Shown here: positions 26,545-35,223 of the stretch, piece by piece
Numbering within the stretch: position 1 is the stretch's first letter
Layout of the letters: each line of letters starts with the position of its first letter
Source: Paenibacillus spiritus
Lineage (GTDB): Bacteria > Bacillota > Bacilli > Paenibacillales > Paenibacillaceae
Assembly (NCBI RefSeq): GCF_008710135.1
Contig: NZ_VYKK01000013.1
Coordinates: forward strand, 58,634 to 122,633
Reading direction: 5' to 3'
DNA: 64,000 nucleotides
Translations under genes and position numbers: made by a program
The notes under the pieces: model-generated
The model's database searches: none
What the model was told of the DNA's origin: nothing
Seen by the model: only the letters and a program-made list of their open reading frames with translations

Positions 26545-27788
26545 GTCCGGGAACGGTCGGTCAGCGAGTAGGCCAGCGCCAGCAGCGGCGGCACCGCGCC
26601 GATCAGCGTCGCCAGTTCCCAGCCGCCGGTGGCGTAGGCCCAGCCGCCTATCGAAGAGCCGGCTGCGCCGCCGATGAAGAAGATCGCCATGAACAGACCG
26701 TTCAGCCGGCCCCGCGTCTCGCTGCCCAGGGCATAGATCGCCCGCTGGCCCAGCACCAAATTGCCGGAGACCGCCATATCGAGCACGATTGCGATAAGCG
26801 CCAGACCGATCAGCGACAGAACTGAATCGCCGCGGATCCAATGCGCCGCCGCAAAGGAGGCGGCGGCCGTCCCCAGCGCGGCGGCCGTCAGCGGGCGGGT
26901 CAGCCCGCGGTCCGCCAGCCGGCCGGCGACCGGGGCGGCAGCCGCACCGCCGACGCCGGCCAGCGCGAACCAGGCGATGCCCTGCTGGGAGAGCTGGAAC
27001 CGGTCGGCCAGGTAGAGCGGCACCGTCGTCCAGAAGAGACTGAAGACGCCGAACAGGCTGGCCTGGTACAGCGCTCTGCGCCGGAGTACCGGCGTATGGC
27101 GCAGCAGCCCGCCGAGCGAGAGCAGAAGTCCGCCGTAGGTCAGCGCGGGCTCCGGCCGCCGCTTGGGCAGAACGCGGGCCAGCAGCGCCGCGAGCACGAC
27201 CATGAGCACCGCCGAGAGTCCGAAGACGGCATGCCAGTTCCAGAACCCGGCAATGAAGCTTGCGGCCGGGCGGGCCAGCATAATTCCGAGCAGCAAGCCG
27301 CTCATGACGTTGCCGACTGCCTGCCCGCGCTGCTCCTCGGAGGAGAGAAAGGCGGCATAGGGAACCAGGATCTGGGCCACGACCGCGCCGATTCCGATGA
27401 CAAGCGAAGCGGCAAGGAACAGGGCCGCGCTGTCCGCCAGCATGGCGGCTGCCAGCGCTGCGACCAGAACGGCCAGCGAGATTACCGCGAGCCGCCGGTT
27501 CTCGGCGAGATCGCTGAGCGGCACGACGAACAGCAGGCCGAGCACATAACCGACCTGCGTCAAGGTGACAATAAGGCCGGTCGCCTGGGGAGACAGGCCG
27601 GTCGCCTCCCCGATCGGACCGGCCAGGGTCTGGGAATAATACAGATTGGCCACGATCAGCCCGCAGGCTGCGGCCAGCAGAAGCATCAGCCCCCGCGTAA
27701 GCGGCGCCCGGGCCTCCTGCCCTTGCTGCTCTTGCTGCTCTTGCTGCTCTTTCCGCTCCTCATTTGCTTCCGGTTCACGCTTGAACAT
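26541..27788 (-). CDS. MFS drug/sugar efflux transporter
   Basis: About 415 residues with twelve hydrophobic segments, typical of major facilitator proteins. The motif-A region between segments 2 and 3 reads PLSDLAENRRL instead of the standard GxLaDrxGrkr, and loop 8-9 reads AGRLADRGL. A Gln/Glu repeat (EQQEQQEQQ) encoded by a short CTG-type repeat precedes the first segment. I chose the ATG at 27786-27788, eight bases after AAGGAGG. Its promoter overlaps a perfect palindrome next to a divergent TetR gene, so expression is likely induced by a ligand of that repressor. It shares its last four bases with the 3' end of the AraC gene (convergent). Confidence 0.9.
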   Translation of the reverse strand: MFKREPEANEERKEQQEQQEQQGQEARAPLTRGLMLLLAAACGLIVANLYYSQTLAGPIGEATGLSPQATGLIVTLTQVGYVLGLLFVVPLSDLAENRRLAVISLAVLVAALAAAMLADSAALFLAASLVIGIGAVVAQILVPYAAFLSSEEQRGQAVGNVMSGLLLGIMLARPAASFIAGFWNWHAVFGLSAVLMVVLAALLARVLPKRRPEPALTYGGLLLSLGGLLRHTPVLRRRALYQASLFGVFSLFWTTVPLYLADRFQLSQQGIAWFALAGVGGAAAAPVAGRLADRGLTRPLTAAALGTAAASFAAAHWIRGDSVLSLIGLALIAIVLDMAVSGNLVLGQRAIYALGSETRGRLNGLFMAIFFIGGAAGSSIGGWAYATGGWELATLIGAVPPLLALAYSLTDRSRT

Positions 27789-27840
27789 AAGCGCATCCTC
27801 CTTGGGGCGCACCGGATGTCCACCGCGCCCTAATTTAAAT

Positions 27841-27854
27841 ACTGAACGTTCAGT
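27841..27854. promoter_or_regulatory. TetR operator (perfect palindrome)
   Basis: ACTGAACGTTCAGT is a perfect 14-bp palindrome between the TetR and MFS genes. Related half sites ACTGAACGC (27882-27890) and ACTGAATGT (27923-27931) lie at the MFS promoter spacer and just before the TetR start, which suggests binding at both promoters. Confidence 0.7.
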
Positions 27855-27874
27855 TCATTAATTTGATGATTCGA

Positions 27875-27903
27875 ATTATATACTGAACGCATCGTTTTGT
27901 AAA
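27875..27903 (-). promoter_or_regulatory. Sigma-A promoter of the MFS gene
   Basis: TTTACA (27898-27903), 17-base spacer, TATAAT (27875-27880) on the minus strand; five of six and six of six matches. A TetR half site lies in the spacer. Confidence 0.8.
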
Positions 27904-27964
27904 TAGGGAGAGCTTCGAGTATACTGAATGTATGAAGGTGAACGGTTGCAAAGGAGAGATTCAT

Positions 27965-28546
27965 GTGACAGGCAAGAGAGGGCGCCCCCGCAGCGCGGAG
28001 ACGCAGCAGTCCATCCTGACGAATGCTTATGAACTGCTGCTTGAGGAAGGTTTCGCCGCGGTTACGGTAGAGAAAATCGCCGAGCGCGCCGGAGTAAGCA
28101 AGGCGACGATCTATAAATGGTGGCCGAACAAGGCGTTCGTCGTCATGGACGGCTTCCTGTCCGCCGCTTCCGCCCGGCTGCCGGTACCGGACACCGGCAG
28201 GCTGATGCAGGATGTGCGGCTCCATGCCGCCCGGGTCGCAAGTTTCATGACGAGCCCTGACGGCAAGATTATCACCGACCTCATTGGAGAAGGACAGTTC
28301 GATTCCGGGCTGGCCGAAGCGTACCGGAGCCGGTATTTCGCTCCCCGCCGCCTGGAAGCGCGCCAGCTTCTGGAGCGCGGGCGCTCGCGCGGCGAGCTTC
28401 GGCCGGACGCCGACATCGACCTGGCCATTGACCTCATCTATGGCCCGATCTTCTACAACCTGCTGATCTTCGGCGCGCAGCCGGATGACGCTTACGTCGA
28501 GCGGCTGGTGAAGGCGGCTTTTGAAGGTCTCCTTGCGGAACCTTAA
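27965..28546 (+). CDS. TetR-family repressor
   Basis: About 193 residues. Starts TGKRGRPRSAETQQSILTNA with the HTH KIAERAGVSKATIYKWWPNK (about 38-57), then a variable helical ligand domain. I chose the GTG at 27965, eight bases after AAAGGAG; an ATG at 27932 has no ribosome site. It lies divergent from the MFS gene with a perfect palindrome between, the classic arrangement of a repressor and the efflux pump it controls. The ligand is unknown. Confidence 0.9.
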   Translation: MTGKRGRPRSAETQQSILTNAYELLLEEGFAAVTVEKIAERAGVSKATIYKWWPNKAFVVMDGFLSAASARLPVPDTGRLMQDVRLHAARVASFMTSPDGKIITDLIGEGQFDSGLAEAYRSRYFAPRRLEARQLLERGRSRGELRPDADIDLAIDLIYGPIFYNLLIFGAQPDDAYVERLVKAAFEGLLAEP

Positions 28547-28695
28547 GCCGACTTGAGCCGCCGGAATAAGCCGCCCGGGCCGGCCCAGAAAGCACGGCTC
28601 TCTCCGGCTGCAGCTTCAGTCCGGCTCCGGCCCGGGCCTCAAATGCGGCTCCGGCTTCACATGCGGCCCAGTTGCACCAGCGGCCCCGTCACATC

Positions 28696-28730
28696 AGACA
28701 AAGCCCCGCCAGCGATGGCGGGGCTATCTG
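28696..28730 (-). terminator. Possible terminator hairpin
   Basis: Stem AGCCCCGCCA / TGGCGGGGCT; on the minus strand TTTGT follows, so it may end the SGNH hydrolase transcript, though the minisatellite lies in between. Confidence 0.4.
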
Positions 28731-28761
28731 TGTACCTCTGCAATACAGGGGTCTGCCTAAG

Positions 28762-28916
28762 GGACTCTTCTTGACGGGTTGTGCTTGCTGGGTTCCGCTT
28801 GCTGGTTTGCGCTTGCTGGGTTCCGCTGGCCGGGTTCCGCTTGACGGGTTCCGTTTGCCGGGTTCCGCTTGACGGGTCCTACTTGAGTGGTTCCGCTCCG
28901 GTGAGTTCCGCTTGAA
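28762..28916. repeat. 14-bp minisatellite, about 11 copies
   Basis: The 410-base gap between the TetR and SGNH genes holds about eleven head-to-tail 14-bp units with consensus GGGTTCCGCTTGAC (variants GGGTTCCGCTGGCC, GGGTTCCGTTTGCC, GGTTTGCGCTTGCT). Unit length is constant, without spacers, so it is not a CRISPR array. No convincing reading frame crosses it. Confidence 0.85.
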
Positions 28917-28956
28917 CGCCCCTGCTTGGAATCAGGCCTGCTTGCGGTTCGCCTGT

Positions 28957-30138
28957 CTACGGCTGCCGGTACCACGCGAGAAATGCCTCCGCCACGGCCG
29001 TCCCGGCCAGCCCGTTCGGATGCGGGTCATATTCCCCGCTCATGTACTCGGACCGGATGCGGTGCTCCCGCGGGGCAGGCTCCGACAGCACAGCGGCGAT
29101 GTCGAATACCGCATCGGTTCCCCGGGGCGGGTTCTCCCGAAGGCGGCGATTGACTTCGCGCCATTCCCTCTCCCGCTCGTCCTCCATATTGAACGGCGGA
29201 ACGGTGCCGAGCATGATCCGCAGGTCGGGGCGGCCGCTCTTCAGCCTGGCGACCAGCTCGCCGAGATCGCCCAGGAGTTCCTCGGCGGTGCGGCGGCCGA
29301 TATCCAGATCGTTCACGCCGAGCACGAGCAGCGCTTCGTCGCAGCCGGACATTTTGCCAAGCCAAGGTCCGCCCCCGGAAGCGTCATAGGCCCGCGCCCA
29401 GCCCGAGCCGAGATTGTAGACGCTGGTCTCGGGTCCAAGGCCGTCCGCAATTTTCGCCGCCCAGTATTCATAGCCGTCCCGTGCCGTCCGCACGCCCTGG
29501 GTAATGGAATCTCCGAAGAAAGCCAGCTTGCGCCGCACCTGCTTCCGGTAGCCGATGTAGGCGGGCAGCACCAGCAGCTTCTCGGACAGCGTCAGCGCTC
29601 CCGGCTGCTCCCCCGTTCCCGGACCGTCATAGGCGGTCGCCAGCATATCTTCGACATTGAACGGAATCGTCTTGCCGCCGCTGACAGTGCGGAGGGTCCA
29701 GCCGAATACGAGATCCTGCCCTTCGGACAGCTCCACCGATGCTTCATCGCTCCAAAAGCACTCGCCCGGCAGAACCCGTTTCCCGCGGCTGCCCCCGAAC
29801 GTCACCGGAATACGGTCTTCATAAGCAATCTGTCCGTCCTTCCGGCCGCCGGCGGCGAACCAGGCAGACTCGATCTGCCATTCTCCGCCGGGAATGCCCG
29901 CTCTGGAATCCTGGCCCTCGTCCCAGGTCGAATCGACGGCGTTGCTGTGCCACAGCTTCAGACGGAGCACCCCCTGTTCCCGGGTCCGGATATAGGTCAC
30001 GAACGTATGGGTAAAAGGCTCCGGCCGGTCCATAATGAAATTGGCCGCAGCCGACAGCACCGTCGCCGAAGCGTAGGCCGGGTCGCCCTCCGCTCCCGGC
30101 GGGGCAGACCGCTCTTCCTTGTTCATCGCCGTCTCCAT
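28957..30138 (-). CDS. SGNH/GDSL hydrolase (probable carbohydrate esterase)
   Basis: About 393 residues. An N-terminal beta-sandwich (about 15-185, HTFVTYIRTREQGVLRLKLW) precedes an SGNH hydrolase domain with the nucleophile Ser in FFGDSITQG, the Gly block WARAY, the Asn in LGVNDLD and the Asp/His pair in DPHPNG. I chose the ATG at 30136-30138, seven bases after AGGAGGAG. No signal peptide, hence cytoplasmic. It follows the alpha-xylosidase gene on the same strand, so removal of acetyl groups from imported xylo-oligosaccharides is a reasonable inference. A large stem-loop lies between the two genes. Confidence 0.85.
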   Translation of the reverse strand: METAMNKEERSAPPGAEGDPAYASATVLSAAANFIMDRPEPFTHTFVTYIRTREQGVLRLKLWHSNAVDSTWDEGQDSRAGIPGGEWQIESAWFAAGGRKDGQIAYEDRIPVTFGGSRGKRVLPGECFWSDEASVELSEGQDLVFGWTLRTVSGGKTIPFNVEDMLATAYDGPGTGEQPGALTLSEKLLVLPAYIGYRKQVRRKLAFFGDSITQGVRTARDGYEYWAAKIADGLGPETSVYNLGSGWARAYDASGGGPWLGKMSGCDEALLVLGVNDLDIGRRTAEELLGDLGELVARLKSGRPDLRIMLGTVPPFNMEDEREREWREVNRRLRENPPRGTDAVFDIAAVLSEPAPREHRIRSEYMSGEYDPHPNGLAGTAVAEAFLAWYRQP

Positions 30139-30185
30139 CGCAAATCTCCTCCTGCTCTTCATGATTGGACACTTCTTATCGAACA

Positions 30186-30244
30186 GCAGCCTCTTGCGTC
30201 TGGGCGGCTTCCCCGGAAGGGCTGCCGCCGGCGCAAGAGGCTGC
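30186..30244 (-). promoter_or_regulatory. Long stem-loop between xylosidase and SGNH genes
   Basis: Perfect 13-bp arms GCAGCCTCTTGCG / CGCAAGAGGCTGC enclose a second GC-rich hairpin. No T tract follows, so an mRNA stability or partial-termination element fits better than a full terminator. Confidence 0.55.
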
Positions 30245-30274
30245 GGGAACTGCAATCTGTATCGGGCCTGTGAA

Positions 30275-32596
30275 CTAGGCCATCTCGATGACCAGCGTTA
30301 CGCTCGCGCTGCCGGCTGCCACGCTGACCGTGCCGTCCGCGTTCAGCTCTCCGCCCTTGACGGAAGCGGCTGCGCCCATGTCGTACAGCTTCAGCGAGAA
30401 GGCTTTGCCGCTGCCTTCGGCTGTGACGTTCACGATCTTGCCTTCGCGGCTCGCCGATACCGTAAGCTCCGGCGCGCCCTTGAGATCGCGGACGACCGCG
30501 GAGGTCTCCGCACCGTCCTGCAGCGAGTAGAGACCCAACTGCACACCGTCGGCAAAATCATAATCCGGACGGGTGTCGTTCGCGCCGACGGCCAGCAGGG
30601 AGCCTTCCCGGACGAACAGCGGCAGGCTGAAGAAGTCATGCTGCTCTTTGCGCCAGGAGCCGCCCTGCACGGTCTCGCCCGTCAGGAACTGCGTCCAGCG
30701 GCCTTCCGGCAGGTAATACGTCACTTGGCCGTCTTCGTCGAAGACCGGAGCAACCAGCAGCGAGGAGCCCAGCATATACTGGCGGTCCAGCGTCTCGCAG
30801 CCGGGATCGTCCGGGAATTCCATCAGCATGGCACGCATGGAGGCCCAGCCGTTCTCGGCGGCTTCGCCGGCCACGTCGTACAGATACGGCATCAGGCTGC
30901 ACTTCAGCTTCGTGAAGAAGCGGGTCACATCCACCGCCTCGTCGTCGTAGACCCACGGCACCCGGTACGACTGGCTGCCGTGCAGGCGGCTGTGGCTGGA
31001 GAGCAGGCCGAAGGCCAGCCAGCGTTTGTAGACATGGGCCGGAGCCGTGTTCTCGAAGCCGCCGATGTCATGGCTCCAGAAGCCGAAGCCCGACAGGCCG
31101 AGCGAGAGGCCGCCGCGCAGCGACTCGGCCATCGACTCGTAGTTGGCGTAGCAGTCGCCGCCCCAGTGAACCGGGAACTTCTGGCCCCCGGCGGTTGCCG
31201 AACGGGCGAACACGGCCGCTTCGCCTTCGCCGAGCTTCTCTTTCAGCACGTTGAAGACTACCTGGTTGTAGAGCTGGGTATAGTAGTTGTGCATTTTGTC
31301 GGGGTCGGAGCCGTCATGATAGACGACATCGGTCGGAATGCGCTCGCCGAAGTCGGTCTTGAAGCTGTCTACGCCCATGTCCACAAGGTCGCGCAGGTAG
31401 CCGGCGAACCATTCGCAGGCTTCCGGGTTCGTGAAGTCCACAAGACCCATGCCCGGCTGCCAGCGGTTCCACTGCCACACATCCCCGTTAGGCTTCTTCA
31501 CCAAGTAGCCGCGCTCCATCCCCTCGGCGAACAGCCGCGAACGCTGGGCGATGTACGGATTGATCCAGACGCAGATCTTCAGCCCCTTGTCCTTCAGGCG
31601 CTTCAGCATGCCGGTCGGGTCCGGGAATACTCTCTTGTCCCATTCAAAATCCGTCCACTGGAACTCGCGCATCCAGAAGCAGTCGAAGTGGAACACATGC
31701 AGCGGCAGGTCGCGCTCGGCCATGCCGTCGACGAAGGAATTTACCGTCGCTTCATCGTAATCCGTCGTGAAGGACGTCGTCAGCCACAGGCCGAACGTCC
31801 AGGCCGGAGGCAGCGCCGGTCTGCCCGTGAGATCCGTATAGCGGGTCAGCACTTCCTTCGGAGTCGGTCCGTCGATCACAAAATAGTGCAGATTCTGGCC
31901 CGGCACGCTGAACTGAACGCGTTTGACCTTCTCGGAGGCCACTTCCAGGGAGACCTTCTCCGGCTGGTTGATGAAGACTCCGTATCCTTTATTGGTCAGA
32001 TAGAACGGAATGTTCTTGTAGGCCTGCTCCGAGCTGGTGCCGCCGTCTTCATTCCAGATGTCCACCACCTGGCCGTTCTTGACGAACGACGTGAAGCGCT
32101 CGCCGAGGCCGTATACCCATTCGCCTACGCCAAGATCCAACTCTTCGCGCATGTAGGTTGCGCCTTCCGGACCGCGGACATGGGCCATGGCCTTGAAGGA
32201 GCTGCCGGTCAGACGCTTGCCGTCCCGCACGAAGTCGAGGCTCCATGCCGCGCCCTTGCTGATTACTGCGGACAGATTGCCGCTGGTATAGACGAGGCGC
32301 TCCTCGTCTTCGGTTACCGTTACGTGGCCGGTAGCTCCTTCATTCAGTTCGAACTTCGGTCCGCGTTCCACAGCGCCCATGAAATGCGTGACCTTCACGC
32401 CGATGACGCCCGGCAGCGGGGAATGCAGCTTCAGCGTCAGAAGCGCCGTATCCAGCATGTTGGCGCGGGTGAGAATCGGAGCGGTAGCCGCCACGACCGT
32501 CAGTTCGTCGCCGCTGCGTTCAGCTGTATAGAACTGAACCGCACTGTCGAGCGCATATCCGTCGCGGACAAGCCAATAACCATTGGAGAATTTCAT
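30275..32596 (-). CDS. yicI: Alpha-xylosidase, glycoside hydrolase family 31
   Basis: 773 residues, nearly the same length as Escherichia coli YicI (772). The nucleophile is D415 in SFKTDFGERIPTD and the acid/base is D481 in WGGDCYA, matching D416 and D482 of YicI. HFDCFWMREFQWTDFEWD is the family's substrate-pocket signature for xylosidases. The enzyme removes alpha-1,6-linked xylose from xyloglucan fragments such as isoprimeverose. No signal peptide. ATG with AAAGGTGG. Divergent from an AraC regulator; the SGNH hydrolase follows in the same direction. Confidence 0.93.
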   Translation of the reverse strand: MKFSNGYWLVRDGYALDSAVQFYTAERSGDELTVVAATAPILTRANMLDTALLTLKLHSPLPGVIGVKVTHFMGAVERGPKFELNEGATGHVTVTEDEERLVYTSGNLSAVISKGAAWSLDFVRDGKRLTGSSFKAMAHVRGPEGATYMREELDLGVGEWVYGLGERFTSFVKNGQVVDIWNEDGGTSSEQAYKNIPFYLTNKGYGVFINQPEKVSLEVASEKVKRVQFSVPGQNLHYFVIDGPTPKEVLTRYTDLTGRPALPPAWTFGLWLTTSFTTDYDEATVNSFVDGMAERDLPLHVFHFDCFWMREFQWTDFEWDKRVFPDPTGMLKRLKDKGLKICVWINPYIAQRSRLFAEGMERGYLVKKPNGDVWQWNRWQPGMGLVDFTNPEACEWFAGYLRDLVDMGVDSFKTDFGERIPTDVVYHDGSDPDKMHNYYTQLYNQVVFNVLKEKLGEGEAAVFARSATAGGQKFPVHWGGDCYANYESMAESLRGGLSLGLSGFGFWSHDIGGFENTAPAHVYKRWLAFGLLSSHSRLHGSQSYRVPWVYDDEAVDVTRFFTKLKCSLMPYLYDVAGEAAENGWASMRAMLMEFPDDPGCETLDRQYMLGSSLLVAPVFDEDGQVTYYLPEGRWTQFLTGETVQGGSWRKEQHDFFSLPLFVREGSLLAVGANDTRPDYDFADGVQLGLYSLQDGAETSAVVRDLKGAPELTVSASREGKIVNVTAEGSGKAFSLKLYDMGAAASVKGGELNADGTVSVAAGSASVTLVIEMA

Positions 32597-32647
32597 TGTA
32601 TGGGTTCCACCTTTCGGTTGAGAATGATTTGGATTGGTTCTGCATGT

Positions 32648-32687
32648 ATACTTGCATTATAATGTGTATGAAAGCGCGATACTTGCA
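32648..32687. promoter_or_regulatory. Direct repeats, candidate AraC-type operator
   Basis: ATACTTGCA occurs at 32648-32656 and again at 32679-32687, 31 bases apart (three helical turns), in the divergent region. A minus-strand TATAAT for the xylosidase gene (32657-32662) lies between them. Direct repeats on one face of the helix are typical for AraC activators. Confidence 0.55.
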
Positions 32688-32760
32688 ATATTCAGCGCAA
32701 AAAATAACACAATTCTGATATTCATCGAATTTGTATTCCATTTACAGGGAGGGGCTGCCG

Positions 32761-33684
32761 TTGGACCGCGGCTTGCAGACAGGCCTGAAGGAGACGCGAC
32801 GCCACGGCGACGCCATGTTCCCGCTCGGCGTGTACGAGATCGCCCTGCCGGGCGGGGCCCATGTGCTGGACACCCACTGGCATGAAGAGGCTGAATTCTT
32901 CATGCTGCTGGAAGGCGACATTCTGTTCCAGACCGGAACCGAGGTCTTTCCCCTGCGCGCCGGGGAGGCCGCCTTCATTGACCCCGGCGACATTCATGCC
33001 GCCTACCCGGCGGATGACCGGCCCTGCCGGTTCTGCGCGATTGTGTTCCACCCCGATCTGATCGCGAGCGCCCAATACGACGCCGTGCAGCAGTCGGCGG
33101 TGCTGCCGCTCCGGGAGAAGCGGCGCACCTTCCCGCGGGTGCTGCGTCCCTCCGTCCCCTGGCAGCGGGAGCTGCTGGACACGCTGGGCCGGATCGCCGC
33201 GCTCTACGAGGAACAGCCGTCCGGCTTCCGCATCCGGCTGAAGGCCGCCCTGCTGGAGCTGCTGGCGCTGCTGGCTCCCGATGGCCGCGCCGTCAACCGC
33301 AGCGAGACCGGCGAAGCCGACAGCGCTAAGCTGAACCGGCTGAAGACGGTGCTGCTCCATATTCAGGAGCGGTATGCCGAACCGCTCCGCGTCGCCGATC
33401 TGGCCGGGCTCGTGCATATGAGCGAGGGCCAGTTCAGCCGGTTCTTCAAAGCGATGACCCGCAAGACGCCGGTGGAGTATATCAACGACTACCGGATCGC
33501 CCGCGCGGCCGAGGCGCTGCGGGGGAGCGAACGCAAAATATCCGACATCGCGCTGGATGCCGGATTCGATAACGTCAGTTATTTTATTAAGGTCTTCCGC
33601 CGGGCCCTGGGCTGCTCTCCAAGCGAATTCCGCAGACAGGCAGAGGAGAGCACGGCCCCGCTGCCTGAAGGTTCCGGTTCTTAG
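32761..33684 (+). CDS. AraC-family regulator (cupin plus double HTH)
   Basis: About 307 residues. An N-terminal cupin with HWHEEAEFFMLLEGDILF and PGDIHAAYP (His-rich metal-type motif) is joined to a C-terminal double HTH (LRVADLAGLVHMSEGQFSRFF and KISDIALDAGFDNVSYFIKVF, ending SPSEFRR). I chose the TTG at 32761, six bases after GGGAGGGG; the TTG at 32731 has no ribosome site. Divergent from the alpha-xylosidase gene and probably its activator. Its stop codon overlaps the stop of the convergent permease gene (33681-33684). Confidence 0.9.
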   Translation: MDRGLQTGLKETRRHGDAMFPLGVYEIALPGGAHVLDTHWHEEAEFFMLLEGDILFQTGTEVFPLRAGEAAFIDPGDIHAAYPADDRPCRFCAIVFHPDLIASAQYDAVQQSAVLPLREKRRTFPRVLRPSVPWQRELLDTLGRIAALYEEQPSGFRIRLKAALLELLALLAPDGRAVNRSETGEADSAKLNRLKTVLLHIQERYAEPLRVADLAGLVHMSEGQFSRFFKAMTRKTPVEYINDYRIARAAEALRGSERKISDIALDAGFDNVSYFIKVFRRALGCSPSEFRRQAEESTAPLPEGSGS

Positions 33685-35081
33685 CGGGGCAGTTCTGCCG
33701 GACCTTCAGGCAGCGCTCCGCCAATTGCCGGGCTGCTCTCCCCTTTGCGGCTGCGCAAGGCATACAGCGTGTACAGAAGCACGAACCAGAGCGGCGTGAA
33801 CAGCAGTGCCGGCCGCGTCTCATCGGCAACCAGCATAATGAGGAGAATCGCCGCAAACAGCCCCAGGACCGCATAATTGACAAATGGCGTCAGCGGCGCT
33901 CGGAATGCGGACGCCGCATGTAAATCCGGACGCTGTTTCTTGTAACGGATATGGCAGACAAGCACGACGGCCCACACCCACAGGAAACAAATCGCGCTCA
34001 CCGTCGTTACGATGCCGAACGCCTGCTCCGGAACCAGCTTGCTCAGCAGGGCCCCTGCGGAAATGACGAGCGTGGACACCAGCAGCGAGTTGCCCGGCAC
34101 ATGATTGCGGTTCAGAGCGCCGAAGCGGGCGGAAGCCTGGCGGTTCCGGCTTAAGTTGTACAGAATCCGGCTGGTCGAGAACATTCCGCTGTTGCAGGCG
34201 GATGCGGCCGACGTCAGGACGACGAAGTTGATAATTCCTGCGGCAACCGGAATCCCGACCAGGGTGAAGGTTCGGACAAACGGACTTTCCGCCGGACTGA
34301 GCTGGGTCCAGGGGTTGATGCAGAGCAGCACGAAGAGCGCTCCCACATAGAAGAACAGAATCCGCAGCGGAATTTTGTTGATCGCCGAAGGGATATTTTT
34401 CTCCGGATTCGACGTTTCCGCCGCCGATACACCCACCAGTTCAACGCCGACATAGGCGAATACCACCATCTGGAACGAATACAGAAATCCCGAAATGCCG
34501 TTCGGAAATACCCCGCCGTGCATCCACAGATTGCGTACCGTCACTGAGCCTGCGTCCGTCTTCAAACCCGTGATCAGGAGTACCACGCCAAGCCCGATCA
34601 GCGCCAGAATGGTAACCACTTTAATTAAGGCAAACCAGAATTCCAGTTCCCCGAAGTTTTTGACGGTCATTAGATTCAATCCCAGCAGAATGATCAGACA
34701 GACGACCGCCGGAACCCACTGCGGGATGTCGAACCAGTACTGCACATACACGCCCACCGCTATCACATCGGCCATCGCCGTCATAATCCAGCAGAACCAG
34801 TACGTCCAGCCGGTCACATAGGCGGCCCGGGGACCCAGATAATCCTCCGCAATGTCCGTGAACGATTGATAGCCTTTCTTGGACAGCAGCAGCTCTCCCA
34901 GCGCTCTCATGACAAAAAATACGGCGACGCCCACGAGGATATACGTCAGCATGATGGACGGGCCGGCCTTTTCAATCGCTCGGCCCGAGCCCAGAAACAG
35001 CCCTGTGCCGATTGTCCCCCCGATCGCGATCAGCTGAACATGCCGGTTGGCCAGCTCCCGCTTCAATTCCTGTTGTGCCAT
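33681..35081 (-). CDS. cycA: Glycine/D-alanine/D-serine permease
   Basis: About 466 residues with twelve hydrophobic segments. NRHVQLIAIGGTIGTGLFLGSG and YVTGWTYWFCWIMTAMADV are very close to what I remember of Escherichia coli CycA, and the C-terminal RPALLFTPLWFVLLY also agrees. It is an amino acid/proton symporter of the AAT family in the cell membrane. I chose the ATG at 35079-35081, eight bases after AAAGGGG. The leader contains a glycine riboswitch followed by a terminator, which independently supports glycine as a substrate. Confidence 0.9.
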   Translation of the reverse strand: MAQQELKRELANRHVQLIAIGGTIGTGLFLGSGRAIEKAGPSIMLTYILVGVAVFFVMRALGELLLSKKGYQSFTDIAEDYLGPRAAYVTGWTYWFCWIMTAMADVIAVGVYVQYWFDIPQWVPAVVCLIILLGLNLMTVKNFGELEFWFALIKVVTILALIGLGVVLLITGLKTDAGSVTVRNLWMHGGVFPNGISGFLYSFQMVVFAYVGVELVGVSAAETSNPEKNIPSAINKIPLRILFFYVGALFVLLCINPWTQLSPAESPFVRTFTLVGIPVAAGIINFVVLTSAASACNSGMFSTSRILYNLSRNRQASARFGALNRNHVPGNSLLVSTLVISAGALLSKLVPEQAFGIVTTVSAICFLWVWAVVLVCHIRYKKQRPDLHAASAFRAPLTPFVNYAVLGLFAAILLIMLVADETRPALLFTPLWFVLLYTLYALRSRKGESSPAIGGALPEGPAELPR

Positions 35082-35123
35082 GCTCTGTTCCCCTTTCAAA
35101 TTCGTATAAGTCTTAGTGAAGCC

Positions 35124-35153
35124 AAAAAAAGAGACCGGATCTACTCCAGTCTC
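35124..35153 (-). terminator. Riboswitch-linked terminator
   Basis: GAGACTGG / CCGGTCTC stem followed by seven T on the minus strand, between the glycine aptamer and the permease gene. It should be the expression platform that glycine binding prevents from forming. Confidence 0.8.
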
Positions 35154-35223
35154 CTGCTGCAAGAATAATAAATACCCTCCTCCGCTCCGGCATAGCCGGT
35201 ATGGATGGCTGGTATTCAGTACT

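Noticed and set aside
28762..28916. Possible CRISPR array
   Set aside because: Units are 14 bp, head-to-tail without unique spacers, and no cas genes are near.
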